From contig NZ_JAFBCS010000001.1 of the NCBI RefSeq assembly GCF_016907845.1, positions 1,550,001 through 1,614,000 of the forward strand: a stretch of DNA of 64,000 nucleotides. Direction: 5' to 3'. Positions 54,447 through 63,041 of the stretch are shown piece by piece (within the stretch, counting starts at the first letter, position 1; each line of letters starts with the position of its first letter). Source of the stretch: Arcanobacterium pluranimalium. Its GTDB lineage: Bacteria > Actinomycetota > Actinomycetes > Actinomycetales > Actinomycetaceae. Under the pieces are notes generated by a model. It was given only the letters and a program-made list of their open reading frames with translations. It was not told the origin of the DNA and ran no database searches. The position numbers were made by a program, and so were the translations under genes.

Positions 54447-57400
54447 TCAATCCTCCCCGTAGAAGACCCGCTCACACACTTTTCGCGCCTGCCGCGCCGC
54501 ACGCAAATAGTCCTCTGCCACATCGTGGCGTTTGTCGAGCGGATAGCCCAAAAGCGCGGCTATGATGCCAAGTTCGGTGCTTTCATGAGGGACGACGTCG
54601 ATTTTGGCACCTTGCGTACGGCCAGTTCCGAGCACGTTGAGGTCACGCAACTGCGAAGCAAGTTCCCATGCGCAGATGAGCTTTCGAGCGTCGTCGTGCT
54701 CCAAAAGCTGCTGCGACGCAGCCTCTTTCAAGACGCTGATCGTGTCTGTGCTGTGCAACTGCGGGAATTGGTGTGCATGGTTGAGTTGTAGCAGCTGGGC
54801 ACACCACTCCACATCAGAAAGTCCCCCACGGCCGAGTTTCACCTGGCGAGTAGGATCGACGCCGCGCGGCATACGTTCGCGTTCCATACGCGCCTTGAGC
54901 ATGCGAATTTCTCGCAATTGTGCGGCGTCGAGACCATCTTCTGGATACCGCAAAGGATCAATCATGGCGAAGAACTTTTGCGCCAACTCATGAGATCCCA
55001 CGCAGTAGCGTGCCCGCAAAAGCGCCTGCTTCTCCCAGGTATCGACCCAGCGGTCATAATAGGCTTGGCAACTAGAAATGCTGCGCGAGAGCGGCCCATT
55101 TTTCCCCTCCGGCCGCAGATCAGCATCGACTGGAAGTACTGGTTCTTGAGCCGTGAAATTGAGAAGTGCAATGAGGTTTCGCGCCAAAGAATTGGCAAAG
55201 ACATCAGCAGTTTCTTGTTCCACGCCAGGCAAGGCTTCGTGAATAAATATCACATCGGCGTCTGAAGCGTAGCTTAGTTCCTGGCCGCCAAAACGCCCCA
55301 TCGCTATCACGGTAAAAACAATTGGCACATCGGTACCTAGCTCGTCCGTCGTCTTGATGATTGCTCCTCGCAATGCGGCATCAATAGCAATATCTGCCGT
55401 GCAGGAAATGGCTCGCCGAGTCGTATCTCCATCCGCAAGACCCAATGCCTGTGCCATCGCGATTCTCAACAACTCTTTTCGACGCAGGTAGCGACCAGCA
55501 AGCGTCACATCTTGTGGACTCTCTCTGCGCGAGAGCAAAGATTCTAGCTCTCGTTCAAGCTCCGAAAAACTTCGCGCTACCAGTTGGGACTCGCCATCCA
55601 ACCAAGTGATTGACTCCGGAAGCGAAGGCAAAGCTTGGGTGATATAACGCGAAGAAGCCAAGAGACGCGCTAGACGTTCTGCACACAGCGCTGAGTCACG
55701 CAAAGTACGCATATACCACGAGGTAGAACCCATTTGTTCAGAAATTATCCGAAATGAGCGCAGACCTTGGTCAGGTTCGGCTCCCTCAGCAAACCAGCCG
55801 ATCATCACAGGTAACAATTGGCGCTGGATCATCACCGTACGCGAAATTCCGCTCGTTAGTGCCCGAATATGATTGAGCGCCCCAACTGGATCGCGGTAGC
55901 CAATAGCAGCAAGTCGCGCCTGAGCAGCTTGAGAATCGAGAGAAATATCCTCCGCCGAAAGCTTCGCCACTTGCGGCAGAAGCGGCCGATAGTAAATTTC
56001 TAAATGCAATTCCCGCACGCGGCGCTGGACTTTGTGAAAATAGTGCTTGAGATCTTCGGCAGTGGCAAGCTCATAGCCATGCAAAGACCGAGCGATCCGG
56101 CGCAACTCACTTTCAGAACTTGGCACCACGTGGCTGCGCTTGAATCTTTGCAACTGAATCCGGTGCTCAAGAGCGCGCAAGAACTTATAGGAATTAGACA
56201 GTTCCTGTGCAGATTTGCGCGAAACATAGCCGCCCTCGCTCAAGGCACATAACGCATCAAGAGTTGGGCGAACTCGCAAAGTTTCATCGGGTCTGCCGTG
56301 CACGAGCTGTAGTAATTGCACAGTGAATTCCACATCACGCAATCCACCCCGACCTAACTTCAGTTCGTTCTCGGCATCTTTTTTAGGCACTAAATCCTCA
56401 ACACGTCGGCGCATCGCCCGTGAGTCTTCCACAAAATTTGGGCGCTCAGATGCCTGCCACACCATTGGTTCTAAGGCAGCGATATAGCTCTCGCCCAGTT
56501 CCCTATCCCCTGCGATTGGCCGGGCTTTGAGCAATGCCTGAAATTCCCAATCTTGAGCCCAACGTTTGTAGTAAGCAATATGAGAATCGAGAGTGCGTAC
56601 CAGCGGCCCGTCTTTACCTTCGGGTCGAAGATTTGGATCAATCTCCCATAGCGCAGGCTCACGAGTTGGCTTCGATACGAGTTTTTGCAAGAAATTTGCA
56701 ATCTGTGTGGCAATATCGAGCATGCTGGCATCGTCCAATTCCGCAACGATTGCCCGCGCCACGTAGATGACGTCCACATCAGAAATATAGTTCACTTCGC
56801 GAGCGCCGGTTTTCCCCATAGCAATCACGGTGAAACCGATGTCTTGCGCGCGTGAAATATGCGCTCGCGCTACTGCGAGACCAGCCTCGAACACTCCACC
56901 GATCACATCGGAGATACACTTCGCTACCTGCGGCATCGTCGTGCCAGCATGTGGTTCAGTGAGATCAACTGCCGCCAACTGAATCATTCGATACCAGTAG
57001 TGCGCACGCACAGCGGATATGGCCTCCTCGCACGAAAGCGTGGATACGGCATCGCCCCTGTGATTGGCTACCCCATGCACAGCTGCAAGTGCCGCTTCTT
57101 GCTCTGCTTCCAGAGACGTTTCTAAAGGGTGCGAACCGATCTTATAATCTTGCACGATGTGGACGTTCACTGGGTGTGCAATAAGGTAGTCACCCAAAGC
57201 ACTCGACATCCCCAAGACTGCAAAAAGACGGCGGCACGCAGCTTCTTCTTCGCACGTTACGTACAAGGCATCCATAGCTTCTTTGCCATGAATCCGCGCC
57301 GACTCAAGCAGACGCAGATATGCCAACAGAGCAAGGTCTGGATCAGCGGTTTCGCCTGCACGCTGAATCAACCACGACTGATCCACATCGCTCAAAATGG

Positions 57401-57485
57401 GATCGGCCAAAAGGCGCTGAGCTTTATCGGTATCCATAAAGCCAGCGCGAATAAGCTGAGCATGCTGAGATTCAATACGGTTCAT
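54447..57485 (-). CDS. glnE: Bifunctional glutamine synthetase adenylyltransferase/deadenylase
   Basis: Adds and removes AMP on the GlnA tyrosine in response to nitrogen state. The 1012-residue protein has two nucleotidyltransferase domains: IAMGKTGAREVNYISDVDVIY (about residue 220) and IAMGRFGGQELSYASDADVIF (about 728) in shortened form. ATG at 57483-57485 has GGAG seven bases upstream; a GTG one codon earlier is possible. It lies 24 bases after glnA2, the same order as Rv2222c-Rv2221c, so they are probably co-transcribed. Confidence 0.95.
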   Translation of the reverse strand: MNRIESQHAQLIRAGFMDTDKAQRLLADPILSDVDQSWLIQRAGETADPDLALLAYLRLLESARIHGKEAMDALYVTCEEEAACRRLFAVLGMSSALGDYLIAHPVNVHIVQDYKIGSHPLETSLEAEQEAALAAVHGVANHRGDAVSTLSCEEAISAVRAHYWYRMIQLAAVDLTEPHAGTTMPQVAKCISDVIGGVFEAGLAVARAHISRAQDIGFTVIAMGKTGAREVNYISDVDVIYVARAIVAELDDASMLDIATQIANFLQKLVSKPTREPALWEIDPNLRPEGKDGPLVRTLDSHIAYYKRWAQDWEFQALLKARPIAGDRELGESYIAALEPMVWQASERPNFVEDSRAMRRRVEDLVPKKDAENELKLGRGGLRDVEFTVQLLQLVHGRPDETLRVRPTLDALCALSEGGYVSRKSAQELSNSYKFLRALEHRIQLQRFKRSHVVPSSESELRRIARSLHGYELATAEDLKHYFHKVQRRVRELHLEIYYRPLLPQVAKLSAEDISLDSQAAQARLAAIGYRDPVGALNHIRALTSGISRTVMIQRQLLPVMIGWFAEGAEPDQGLRSFRIISEQMGSTSWYMRTLRDSALCAERLARLLASSRYITQALPSLPESITWLDGESQLVARSFSELERELESLLSRRESPQDVTLAGRYLRRKELLRIAMAQALGLADGDTTRRAISCTADIAIDAALRGAIIKTTDELGTDVPIVFTVIAMGRFGGQELSYASDADVIFIHEALPGVEQETADVFANSLARNLIALLNFTAQEPVLPVDADLRPEGKNGPLSRSISSCQAYYDRWVDTWEKQALLRARYCVGSHELAQKFFAMIDPLRYPEDGLDAAQLREIRMLKARMERERMPRGVDPTRQVKLGRGGLSDVEWCAQLLQLNHAHQFPQLHSTDTISVLKEAASQQLLEHDDARKLICAWELASQLRDLNVLGTGRTQGAKIDVVPHESTELGIIAALLGYPLDKRHDVAEDYLRAARQARKVCERVFYGED

Positions 57486-57509
57486 CACCGATCTCCATCA
57501 CTACTATGC

Positions 57510-58847
57510 TTAGAGTCCTGGAAGAAAACTCGCTCGCTCAAAAGGAGTGACTTGCCGCCGATACTTTTCCCATTCCTTGCGCTTGTTTCGCAAGAAATAG
57601 TCGAAAGCGTCCTCCCCGAGCGTCCAGGCCACAAGTTCGGAAAGTTCCATTTCGCGCAAAGCGTCGGAGAGCGACGTCGGCAATTCCTCAATCCCCAAGG
57701 CTCGCCGCTCGCGTGCGGAAAGCACCGAGACGTCGGTGTCTACTGCTTCTGGTATTTCGTAGTCGTTTTCGATTCCAGCCAGTCCTGCATTGAGGATCAC
57801 TGCGAATGCGAGGTACGGATTGACTGCCGAATCCAAGGCGCGATATTCGATGCGAGCAGATTTGGGTTTATCGACACGCAGCGTCGGGATTCGAATCAGT
57901 GCCGATTGGTTATTCTTTCCCCACGCAATATGCGCCGGGGCTTCGAAACCTTCCCAGAGTCGCTTATAAGAGTTCACGTGCTGGTTGGTAATCGCTGTGA
58001 TCTCGCGAGCGTGATGCAAGAGCCCTGCAATGAACTTCCGAGCCGTCTTGGAGAGTTGGAATTCACCTGTTGGATCAAAGAAGGCGTTTCGTTCCCCTTC
58101 AAAAAGTGAAAAATGCGTGTGCATGCCATTTCCAGGTTGCTCAATCAGCGGCTTTGGCATGAACGAGGCTTGTACATGCTGTTGCAAGGCAATCTGATCG
58201 ATGACCACACGGAACGTCATGATGTCATCGGCCATTGTGAGAGCATCTGCCACGCGCAGATCGATTTCGTTTTGCCCAGGGCCTGCTTCGTGATGAGAAA
58301 ACTCCACTGAGATGCCGAGGTCTTCAAGCGTTTTTACCGCATCGGAACGGAAGTGGCGAGCCAGAGAACGCGAGACGTTGTCAAAATATGAGCCGTTGTC
58401 GATAGGTTTGGGCTCAACATTAGGATCAGTTTCCGGGTGCATGAGATAAAACTCAATTTCCGGATGCACGTGGAACGTGAAACCGAGCTCAGCGGCTCGA
58501 GCGAGGGCGCGTTTGAGAACTGCACGCGGGTCAGAACGTGCAGGTTCGCCGTCGGGAGTATAGATATCGCAGAACATACGCCCGACTACTTCGCCGTCGT
58601 CGTACCACGGCAAAATTTGGAACGTGGACGCATCGGGACGCATCACCATATCGGCCTCGTGCACGCGCGTTAAACCCTGCACAGCCGAGCCGTCAAAACC
58701 AATTCCCTCAACGAAAGCGTTTTCTAGCTCCGCTGGCGCAATCGCTACCGATTTCAAGGTGCCTGAGACGTCGGTAAACCACAGTCGGATAAACCGAACT
58801 TCTCGTTCCTCGATAACGCGCAAAACGTGTTCTTGTTGGCGATCCAT
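57510..58847 (-). CDS. glnA2: Glutamine synthetase-like enzyme GlnA2
   Basis: Second type I GS homologue, 445 residues. GS motifs are present: GFDGSAVQGL, HHEAGPGQNEID, NGMHTHFSLF, and NQSALIRIP. At the place of the adenylylation loop it has DVSVLSARERRALG with no tyrosine, so GlnE should not modify it. Actinobacterial GlnA2 is of uncertain role; GS or gamma-glutamylation are possible. ATG has GGAGGG upstream. Confidence 0.9.
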   Translation of the reverse strand: MDRQQEHVLRVIEEREVRFIRLWFTDVSGTLKSVAIAPAELENAFVEGIGFDGSAVQGLTRVHEADMVMRPDASTFQILPWYDDGEVVGRMFCDIYTPDGEPARSDPRAVLKRALARAAELGFTFHVHPEIEFYLMHPETDPNVEPKPIDNGSYFDNVSRSLARHFRSDAVKTLEDLGISVEFSHHEAGPGQNEIDLRVADALTMADDIMTFRVVIDQIALQQHVQASFMPKPLIEQPGNGMHTHFSLFEGERNAFFDPTGEFQLSKTARKFIAGLLHHAREITAITNQHVNSYKRLWEGFEAPAHIAWGKNNQSALIRIPTLRVDKPKSARIEYRALDSAVNPYLAFAVILNAGLAGIENDYEIPEAVDTDVSVLSARERRALGIEELPTSLSDALREMELSELVAWTLGEDAFDYFLRNKRKEWEKYRRQVTPFERASFLPGL

Positions 58848-58954
58848 GTGCCCTCCTCGTGTTTCTTATATCTATTGTGCCTGAGCAAGGCGAACTTTGG
58901 GGAACTAACGAGTAGAATATATACAAACTGTATTCGTACACCTTGGAGGAAATA

Positions 58955-59752
58955 ATGATTAAGCGAGTGCGCGCTCACCATCTGCAACAGTTCAAGAAGG
59001 AGCGTACACCCATCACGATGCTCACAGCCTACGACGCCGTTACCGCACGTATTTTCGACGCCGCAGGTACCGATATGCTTCTTGTGGGAGATAGTTACGG
59101 CAATACTATGCTGGGCTACGATTCGACTATTCCGGTGAGCCTCGATGAAATGCTGGTTGCCACTCGCGCCGTTGCTCGGGCAGTATCACGTACGTTTGTA
59201 GTTGCCGATCTGCCTTTTGGTTCCTACGAGGAGAGCACTTCCCAAGCAGTTCAGTCTGCGATTAAGTTGATTAAGGCAGGAGCTGCTGCGGTAAAACTTG
59301 AGGGCGGCGAACGGCGAGCTGACGCGATTCGCGCTATCACTGATGCCGGTATTCCAGTAGTTGGGCACGTGGGCTTCACGCCGCAAGCTGAAAACAGTCT
59401 GGGTGGGCCGCGTGTTCAGGGTCGTGGCAGTGCTGCTGAGCAGGTCAAGGCAGATGCGCTCGCTGTCCAAGACGCCGGTGCGATTGCGGTAGTGCTCGAA
59501 ATGGTGCCCGCACCAGTTGCCAAAGACATCACTGCCGAACTGGAGATTCCAACGATCGGAATTGGCGCCGGTGTTGATTGTGATGGTCAAGTGCTTGTGT
59601 GGACTGATATGGCCGGTATGAGCGATTGGCAACCAAAGTTCGTCAAAGTTTTTGGCGAGATTGGAAGTGCGCTCACCGATGCGGTGCTCACTTATAACGA
59701 AGCTGTGCGTTCGCGTACGTTCCCTGAAGAAAAGCACACATTCCTCGAATAG
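58955..59752 (+). CDS. panB: 3-methyl-2-oxobutanoate hydroxymethyltransferase
   Basis: First committed step of pantothenate synthesis (ketopantoate formation). The 265-residue protein has [30 protein letters not shown], and GHVGFTPQ. The ATG at 58955 has GGAGGAAAT upstream; a TTG four codons upstream would overlap that site. Probable -10 box TAGAAT lies at about 58910. Same position as Rv2225 relative to glnA2. Confidence 0.94.
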   Translation: MIKRVRAHHLQQFKKERTPITMLTAYDAVTARIFDAAGTDMLLVGDSYGNTMLGYDSTIPVSLDEMLVATRAVARAVSRTFVVADLPFGSYEESTSQAVQSAIKLIKAGAAAVKLEGGERRADAIRAITDAGIPVVGHVGFTPQAENSLGGPRVQGRGSAAEQVKADALAVQDAGAIAVVLEMVPAPVAKDITAELEIPTIGIGAGVDCDGQVLVWTDMAGMSDWQPKFVKVFGEIGSALTDAVLTYNEAVRSRTFPEEKHTFLE

Positions 59753-59849
59753 CGCCGATTGCAGTCAAAGCCATTCTCAGAACCCGTTATCAAAGCAGTG
59801 CCCACCTGATCACTACAGTGGCACAACACAGAAAAGAAGTTTCACAATA

Positions 59850-60758
59850 ATGGATCCTAAGCGCGCACCACTTGGAACTCTCAAACCAGGGAAAATCGGC
59901 CCACTTCGTGCTGTACCTCAGCATATTGAGCGTCCCGAGTATATGTTCCACGACGGACCAGAAGTCGTCACCGCCTCCGATGTGAAAACGCCGGAAATAA
60001 TCGACAAGATCCGGGTAGCGGGAACAATCGCAGCTGATGCACTCTACACCGCAGCTGAAGCAATCGCACCAGGAGTCACAACTGATGAATTAGATCGGAT
60101 CGCGCATGAATATATGTGTGATCATGGAGCTTATCCATCATGTTTGGGATATATGGGATTCAAAAAGTCGATCTGCACATCAGTCAATGAAGTCATTTGC
60201 CACGGTATCCCCGATGACCGTCCACTTGAAGAGGGCGATATCGTGAATCTCGACGTCACCGCTTATATTGACGGCGTGCATGGAGACACGAATGCGATGT
60301 TTTATGTGGGCGAGGTTGACGAAGAATCGCGCTTGCTGTGTGAGCGCACGTATACAGCGATGATGCGCGGAATCAAAGCTGCCAAGCCTGGGCGCGAAAT
60401 CAATATCATTGGGCGCGTCATCGAGTCCTATGCCAAGCGCTTCGATTACGGAGTTGTGGAAGATTTCACTGGTCACGGCGTCGGCGAAGCCTTTCATTCG
60501 GGATTGATCGTTCCCCATTACGACACCGCTCCCCTGCACAACGAGCTCATTGTGCCAGGCATGGTCTTCACAATCGAACCAATGCTCACAATGGGTGAGA
60601 TTGCGTGGGAGCAGTGGGACGACGATTGGACCGTCCTCACCAAAGATCGCGGGCGAAGCGCCCAATGGGAGCATACAATTGTGGTGACTGAGGACGGCTT
60701 CGAAATTCTCACATTGCCGTCGCAAGGGCAAAAATCTGAAGCTATGCCACAGGTTTGA
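59850..60758 (+). CDS. map: Methionine aminopeptidase, type I
   Basis: Removes N-terminal Met from new proteins. The 302-residue protein has metal ligands in [16 protein letters not shown], the [10 protein letters not shown] motif, FTIEPM and WEHTIVV. An N-terminal extension (about 40 residues) with Pro and basic residues is typical of actinobacterial forms. ATG at 59850 has weak upstream AGAAG; a longer open frame back to 59652 overlaps panB and is rejected. Confidence 0.93.
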   Translation: MDPKRAPLGTLKPGKIGPLRAVPQHIERPEYMFHDGPEVVTASDVKTPEIIDKIRVAGTIAADALYTAAEAIAPGVTTDELDRIAHEYMCDHGAYPSCLGYMGFKKSICTSVNEVICHGIPDDRPLEEGDIVNLDVTAYIDGVHGDTNAMFYVGEVDEESRLLCERTYTAMMRGIKAAKPGREINIIGRVIESYAKRFDYGVVEDFTGHGVGEAFHSGLIVPHYDTAPLHNELIVPGMVFTIEPMLTMGEIAWEQWDDDWTVLTKDRGRSAQWEHTIVVTEDGFEILTLPSQGQKSEAMPQV

Positions 60759-60824
60759 CGCGTCAGAAAATCTGGCACGTTAGAGAAGTTTGAGAAGTCT
60801 AAGAACTCTGAGAAGAGGGACACG

Positions 60825-61610
60825 ATGAAAAAGAAGTTCCGCCGAATTGCTATAGGTATCGATATTGGCGGTTCAGGTATTAAGGGAGCACCGGTAGACC
60901 TGAAATCAGGAATGTTTATTGAAGATCGCATTCGAATTGCCACACCACCAGATGCCTCCCCGGATGCTATCGCTGATATCGTCAAAGAAATCGTCGATTC
61001 TTTTGATCTTCCCGACGACGTTCCAGTGGGGATCTCTTTCCCCGCACCGATCTTGTGTGGAACCGTCCCAACAATTGCGAACCTGTCTCAGCAGTGGGCT
61101 GGAGTTCACGCTAATGAGCTTTTCTTCAAGAAGCTCAAGCGCCCGGTTACCGTTTTGAACGACGCCGATGCCGCAGGTTATGCCGAAGTCCATTACGGTG
61201 CTGCGCACGCAAATCCAGGAACCATTTTGGTACTCACGCTTGGAACGGGAATCGGCTCGGCGCTCGTCTCCGCTGGTGTGCTCGTGCCCAATACCGAGCT
61301 CGGCCATATTATCCTGCCACGGGGAATTGAAGCAGAGAAATACGCGTCATCGGGCGTTTTTGAACGTGAAGACCTCAGTTTTGAAGAATGGGCACAACGC
61401 CTTCAGGAAGTCTTTACCTATCTTGAAAAGCTCTTCTCTCCTGATTTATTTATTATCGGTGGCGGAATCTCGAAAAAGTACAAAAAATATGTGCCGATGA
61501 TCGATACCAACGCTCCAATAATTCCAGCAGAGCTACGAAACGGAGCAGGGATCGTGGGAGCTGCACTCATGGCCTACCAAGACGATAAAAAGGCTGGTAA
61601 AAAGAAGTAA
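60825..61610 (+). CDS. ppgK: Polyphosphate glucokinase
   Basis: Phosphorylates glucose using polyphosphate (and usually ATP). The 261-residue ROK-like protein has [16 protein letters not shown] at the N-terminus, [13 protein letters not shown] (catalytic Asp) and [17 protein letters not shown] precedes the ATG. Fits with the PPi-dependent phosphofructokinase elsewhere in the window. Confidence 0.94.
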   Translation: MKKKFRRIAIGIDIGGSGIKGAPVDLKSGMFIEDRIRIATPPDASPDAIADIVKEIVDSFDLPDDVPVGISFPAPILCGTVPTIANLSQQWAGVHANELFFKKLKRPVTVLNDADAAGYAEVHYGAAHANPGTILVLTLGTGIGSALVSAGVLVPNTELGHIILPRGIEAEKYASSGVFEREDLSFEEWAQRLQEVFTYLEKLFSPDLFIIGGGISKKYKKYVPMIDTNAPIIPAELRNGAGIVGAALMAYQDDKKAGKKK

Positions 61611-61628
61611 GCAATCAGGCTTGCTCAG

Positions 61629-61693
61629 TTCGCCCAGTTAGATAGGCATCACTGTTCGTACTCGATCAAATGTGCCCGCCTCAACTGGGCGAA
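61629..61693. repeat. 11-bp inverted repeat overlapping the 3' end of rnpB
   Basis: TTCGCCCAGTT (61629-61639) is the complement of AACTGGGCGAA (61683-61693), which overlaps the last bases of the RNase P RNA. It could fold downstream of rnpB and influence 3' processing. Confidence 0.5.
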
Positions 61694-62043
61694 TGAGTCA
61701 GCCGATACGCCGGGTTCTGTGCTGGCCAAGTGGCCAGCGGCAGCCATCCATCTAGACTCAACGTTACCGTTGAGCTCAAGCAACCTACCCGTGCACTCAA
61801 CGGGACGCCTCAACGTGCACTGCTTGGTCTTGCTCCCAGTGGGGTTTACCGTGCCGTACCTGTCACCAAGTACGCGGTGAGCTCTTACCTCGCCTTTTCA
61901 CCCTTACCATTGCTGGCGGTTTCTTTTCTGTGGCACTTTCCTGCGGGTCGCCCCGAGTGGGTGTTACCCACCACTGTTCCCTGCGGAGCCCGGACGTTCC
62001 TCGGGCGCCTGAGCGCTCGCGACTGCCTGGCTGACTCATTCGC
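61689..62043 (-). ncRNA. rnpB: RNase P RNA (type A)
   Basis: Catalytic RNA of RNase P, on the minus strand. The 5' end (GCGAATGAGTCAGCC) pairs perfectly with the 3' end (GGCTGACTCATTCGC), forming P1. The conserved CGAGGAACGTCCGGGCTCC and CAGGAAAGTGCCACAGAAA core segments are present, as are the CRI-V GGTAAGGGTGAAAAGG and the ACAGAACCCGGCGTATCGG 3' core. About 355 nucleotides, the size of type A RNAs. Its transcript start is fixed by the upstream promoter. Confidence 0.97.
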
Positions 62044-62050
62044 GTGCTTT

Positions 62051-62080
62051 AGTCTACCTATGATCTTCAATGAACACCAA
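62051..62080 (-). promoter_or_regulatory. rnpB promoter
   Basis: On the minus strand TTGGTG (62075-62080), an 18-base spacer, and TAGACT (62051-62056), seven bases before the predicted RNA 5' end at about 62043. Serves as an internal reference for -10 box form and spacing. Confidence 0.7.
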
Positions 62081-62125
62081 GATCGCAAACTGCCCTGCAC
62101 ACACTTCGCTCAAATGCGACTTTGC

Positions 62126-62131
62126 TAAAAT
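62126..62131 (+). promoter_or_regulatory. -10 box of a probable leaderless promoter (yaaA)
   Basis: TAAAAT six bases before the GTG at 62138; no ribosome binding site precedes it. Confidence 0.55.
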
Positions 62132-62137
62132 TGTTTT

Positions 62138-62917
62138 GTGCTCATACTACTACCTCCTTCTGAGGGCAAAACAGCCCCGACTTCTGGCAAACCGCTCGAT
62201 TTTGCACGCCTCAGTTACCCACAGCTCAATCTGCTACGCAGGAAAATAGCAACGGCGCTGACCAAAGTTAGCCGCCAGGCTGATGCACTTGAGATTTTGA
62301 AAGTTGGCGCTTCGGTAGCAGACGTGGTTTCAAATCAAAAACAGCTTGGGCAATTGCCCTGTGCACCCGCGAGATCTGTGTATACCGGAGTTTTGTATAG
62401 CGCACTTGACTGGCTCGATATGCCAAGCGAACGTCGTCTTTTCGCACAAGAACACGTGCTCATTTTCTCTGGCCTTTTTGGCGTTCTCCGCCCAGAAGAT
62501 CTGATTCCTCATTATCGGCTTTCTATGGGCACCGCGCTGCCTGGCATTGGCAATACAAAAACTGTATGGCGCAAAGCGCTACACGATTTTAAGCCGGGTG
62601 CCCACGAGCTAGTGATTGACTGCCGTTCGGCGAACTATCAGGTGTGGAATCCTAAGCACGACGCCGATTACGTCACCATTCAAGCTGTTCGGCAAAGTGG
62701 AGAACACCGGCAGGTGATCTCCCATGACGCCAAGCGTTTTCGTGGAATGCTCGGCAAGTACTTACTCTCTTCCCAGACGACGTTACGCACCGCACGCGAG
62801 CTCGAAGAATACGCGCGCGTTATGGTCACTGACGGCATCGTCGACGACGTCGAACTCACCGTCGATTCACACAACAAGTACAAATTAACGCTGGTGCAAT
62901 ACGGTGGCGAAAGCTAA
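62138..62917 (+). CDS. yaaA: YaaA-family peroxide stress protein
   Basis: DUF328 family; in E. coli YaaA lowers free iron under peroxide stress. The 259-residue protein starts MLILLPPSEGKT and has GLFGVLRPEDLIPHYRLSM and KRFRGMLGKYL. The GTG start at 62138 lacks a Shine-Dalgarno and has TAAAAT six bases upstream. Divergent from rnpB. Confidence 0.9.
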   Translation: MLILLPPSEGKTAPTSGKPLDFARLSYPQLNLLRRKIATALTKVSRQADALEILKVGASVADVVSNQKQLGQLPCAPARSVYTGVLYSALDWLDMPSERRLFAQEHVLIFSGLFGVLRPEDLIPHYRLSMGTALPGIGNTKTVWRKALHDFKPGAHELVIDCRSANYQVWNPKHDADYVTIQAVRQSGEHRQVISHDAKRFRGMLGKYLLSSQTTLRTARELEEYARVMVTDGIVDDVELTVDSHNKYKLTLVQYGGES

Positions 62918-63006
62918 CAGACGCTAGGCACAATGCACTTAGACGTGCAAGGCACGTTTAGTCATACAAAACGCAAGACATTCGGTGTGCCAAGCGCAAT
63001 GCAGCT

Positions 63007-63041
63007 TAGGCATCGAGCAACGCGAACTAGGCATCGAGCAA
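63007..63041. repeat. 21-bp tandem duplication spanning a stop codon
   Basis: TAGGCATCGAGCAA occurs at 63007-63020 and 63028-63041. The second copy holds the end of the coiled-coil gene (Leu-Leu-Asp-Ala-stop on the minus strand); the first repeats the same ending past the stop. Confidence 0.65.

Noticed and set aside
57129-58109. A 326-codon open frame antisense to glnE and glnA2
   Set aside because: Fully within two well-conserved genes on the other strand; protein has no recognisable motif and no ribosome binding site. Mirror of codon bias.
59652-59849. N-terminal extension of map reaching into panB
   Set aside because: Overlaps the conserved end of panB in another frame and encodes nonconserved sequence; ATG 59850 fits the family.
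61690-62128. A 132-codon plus-strand frame (61730-62128) over rnpB
   Set aside because: The region is clearly the RNase P RNA on the minus strand.
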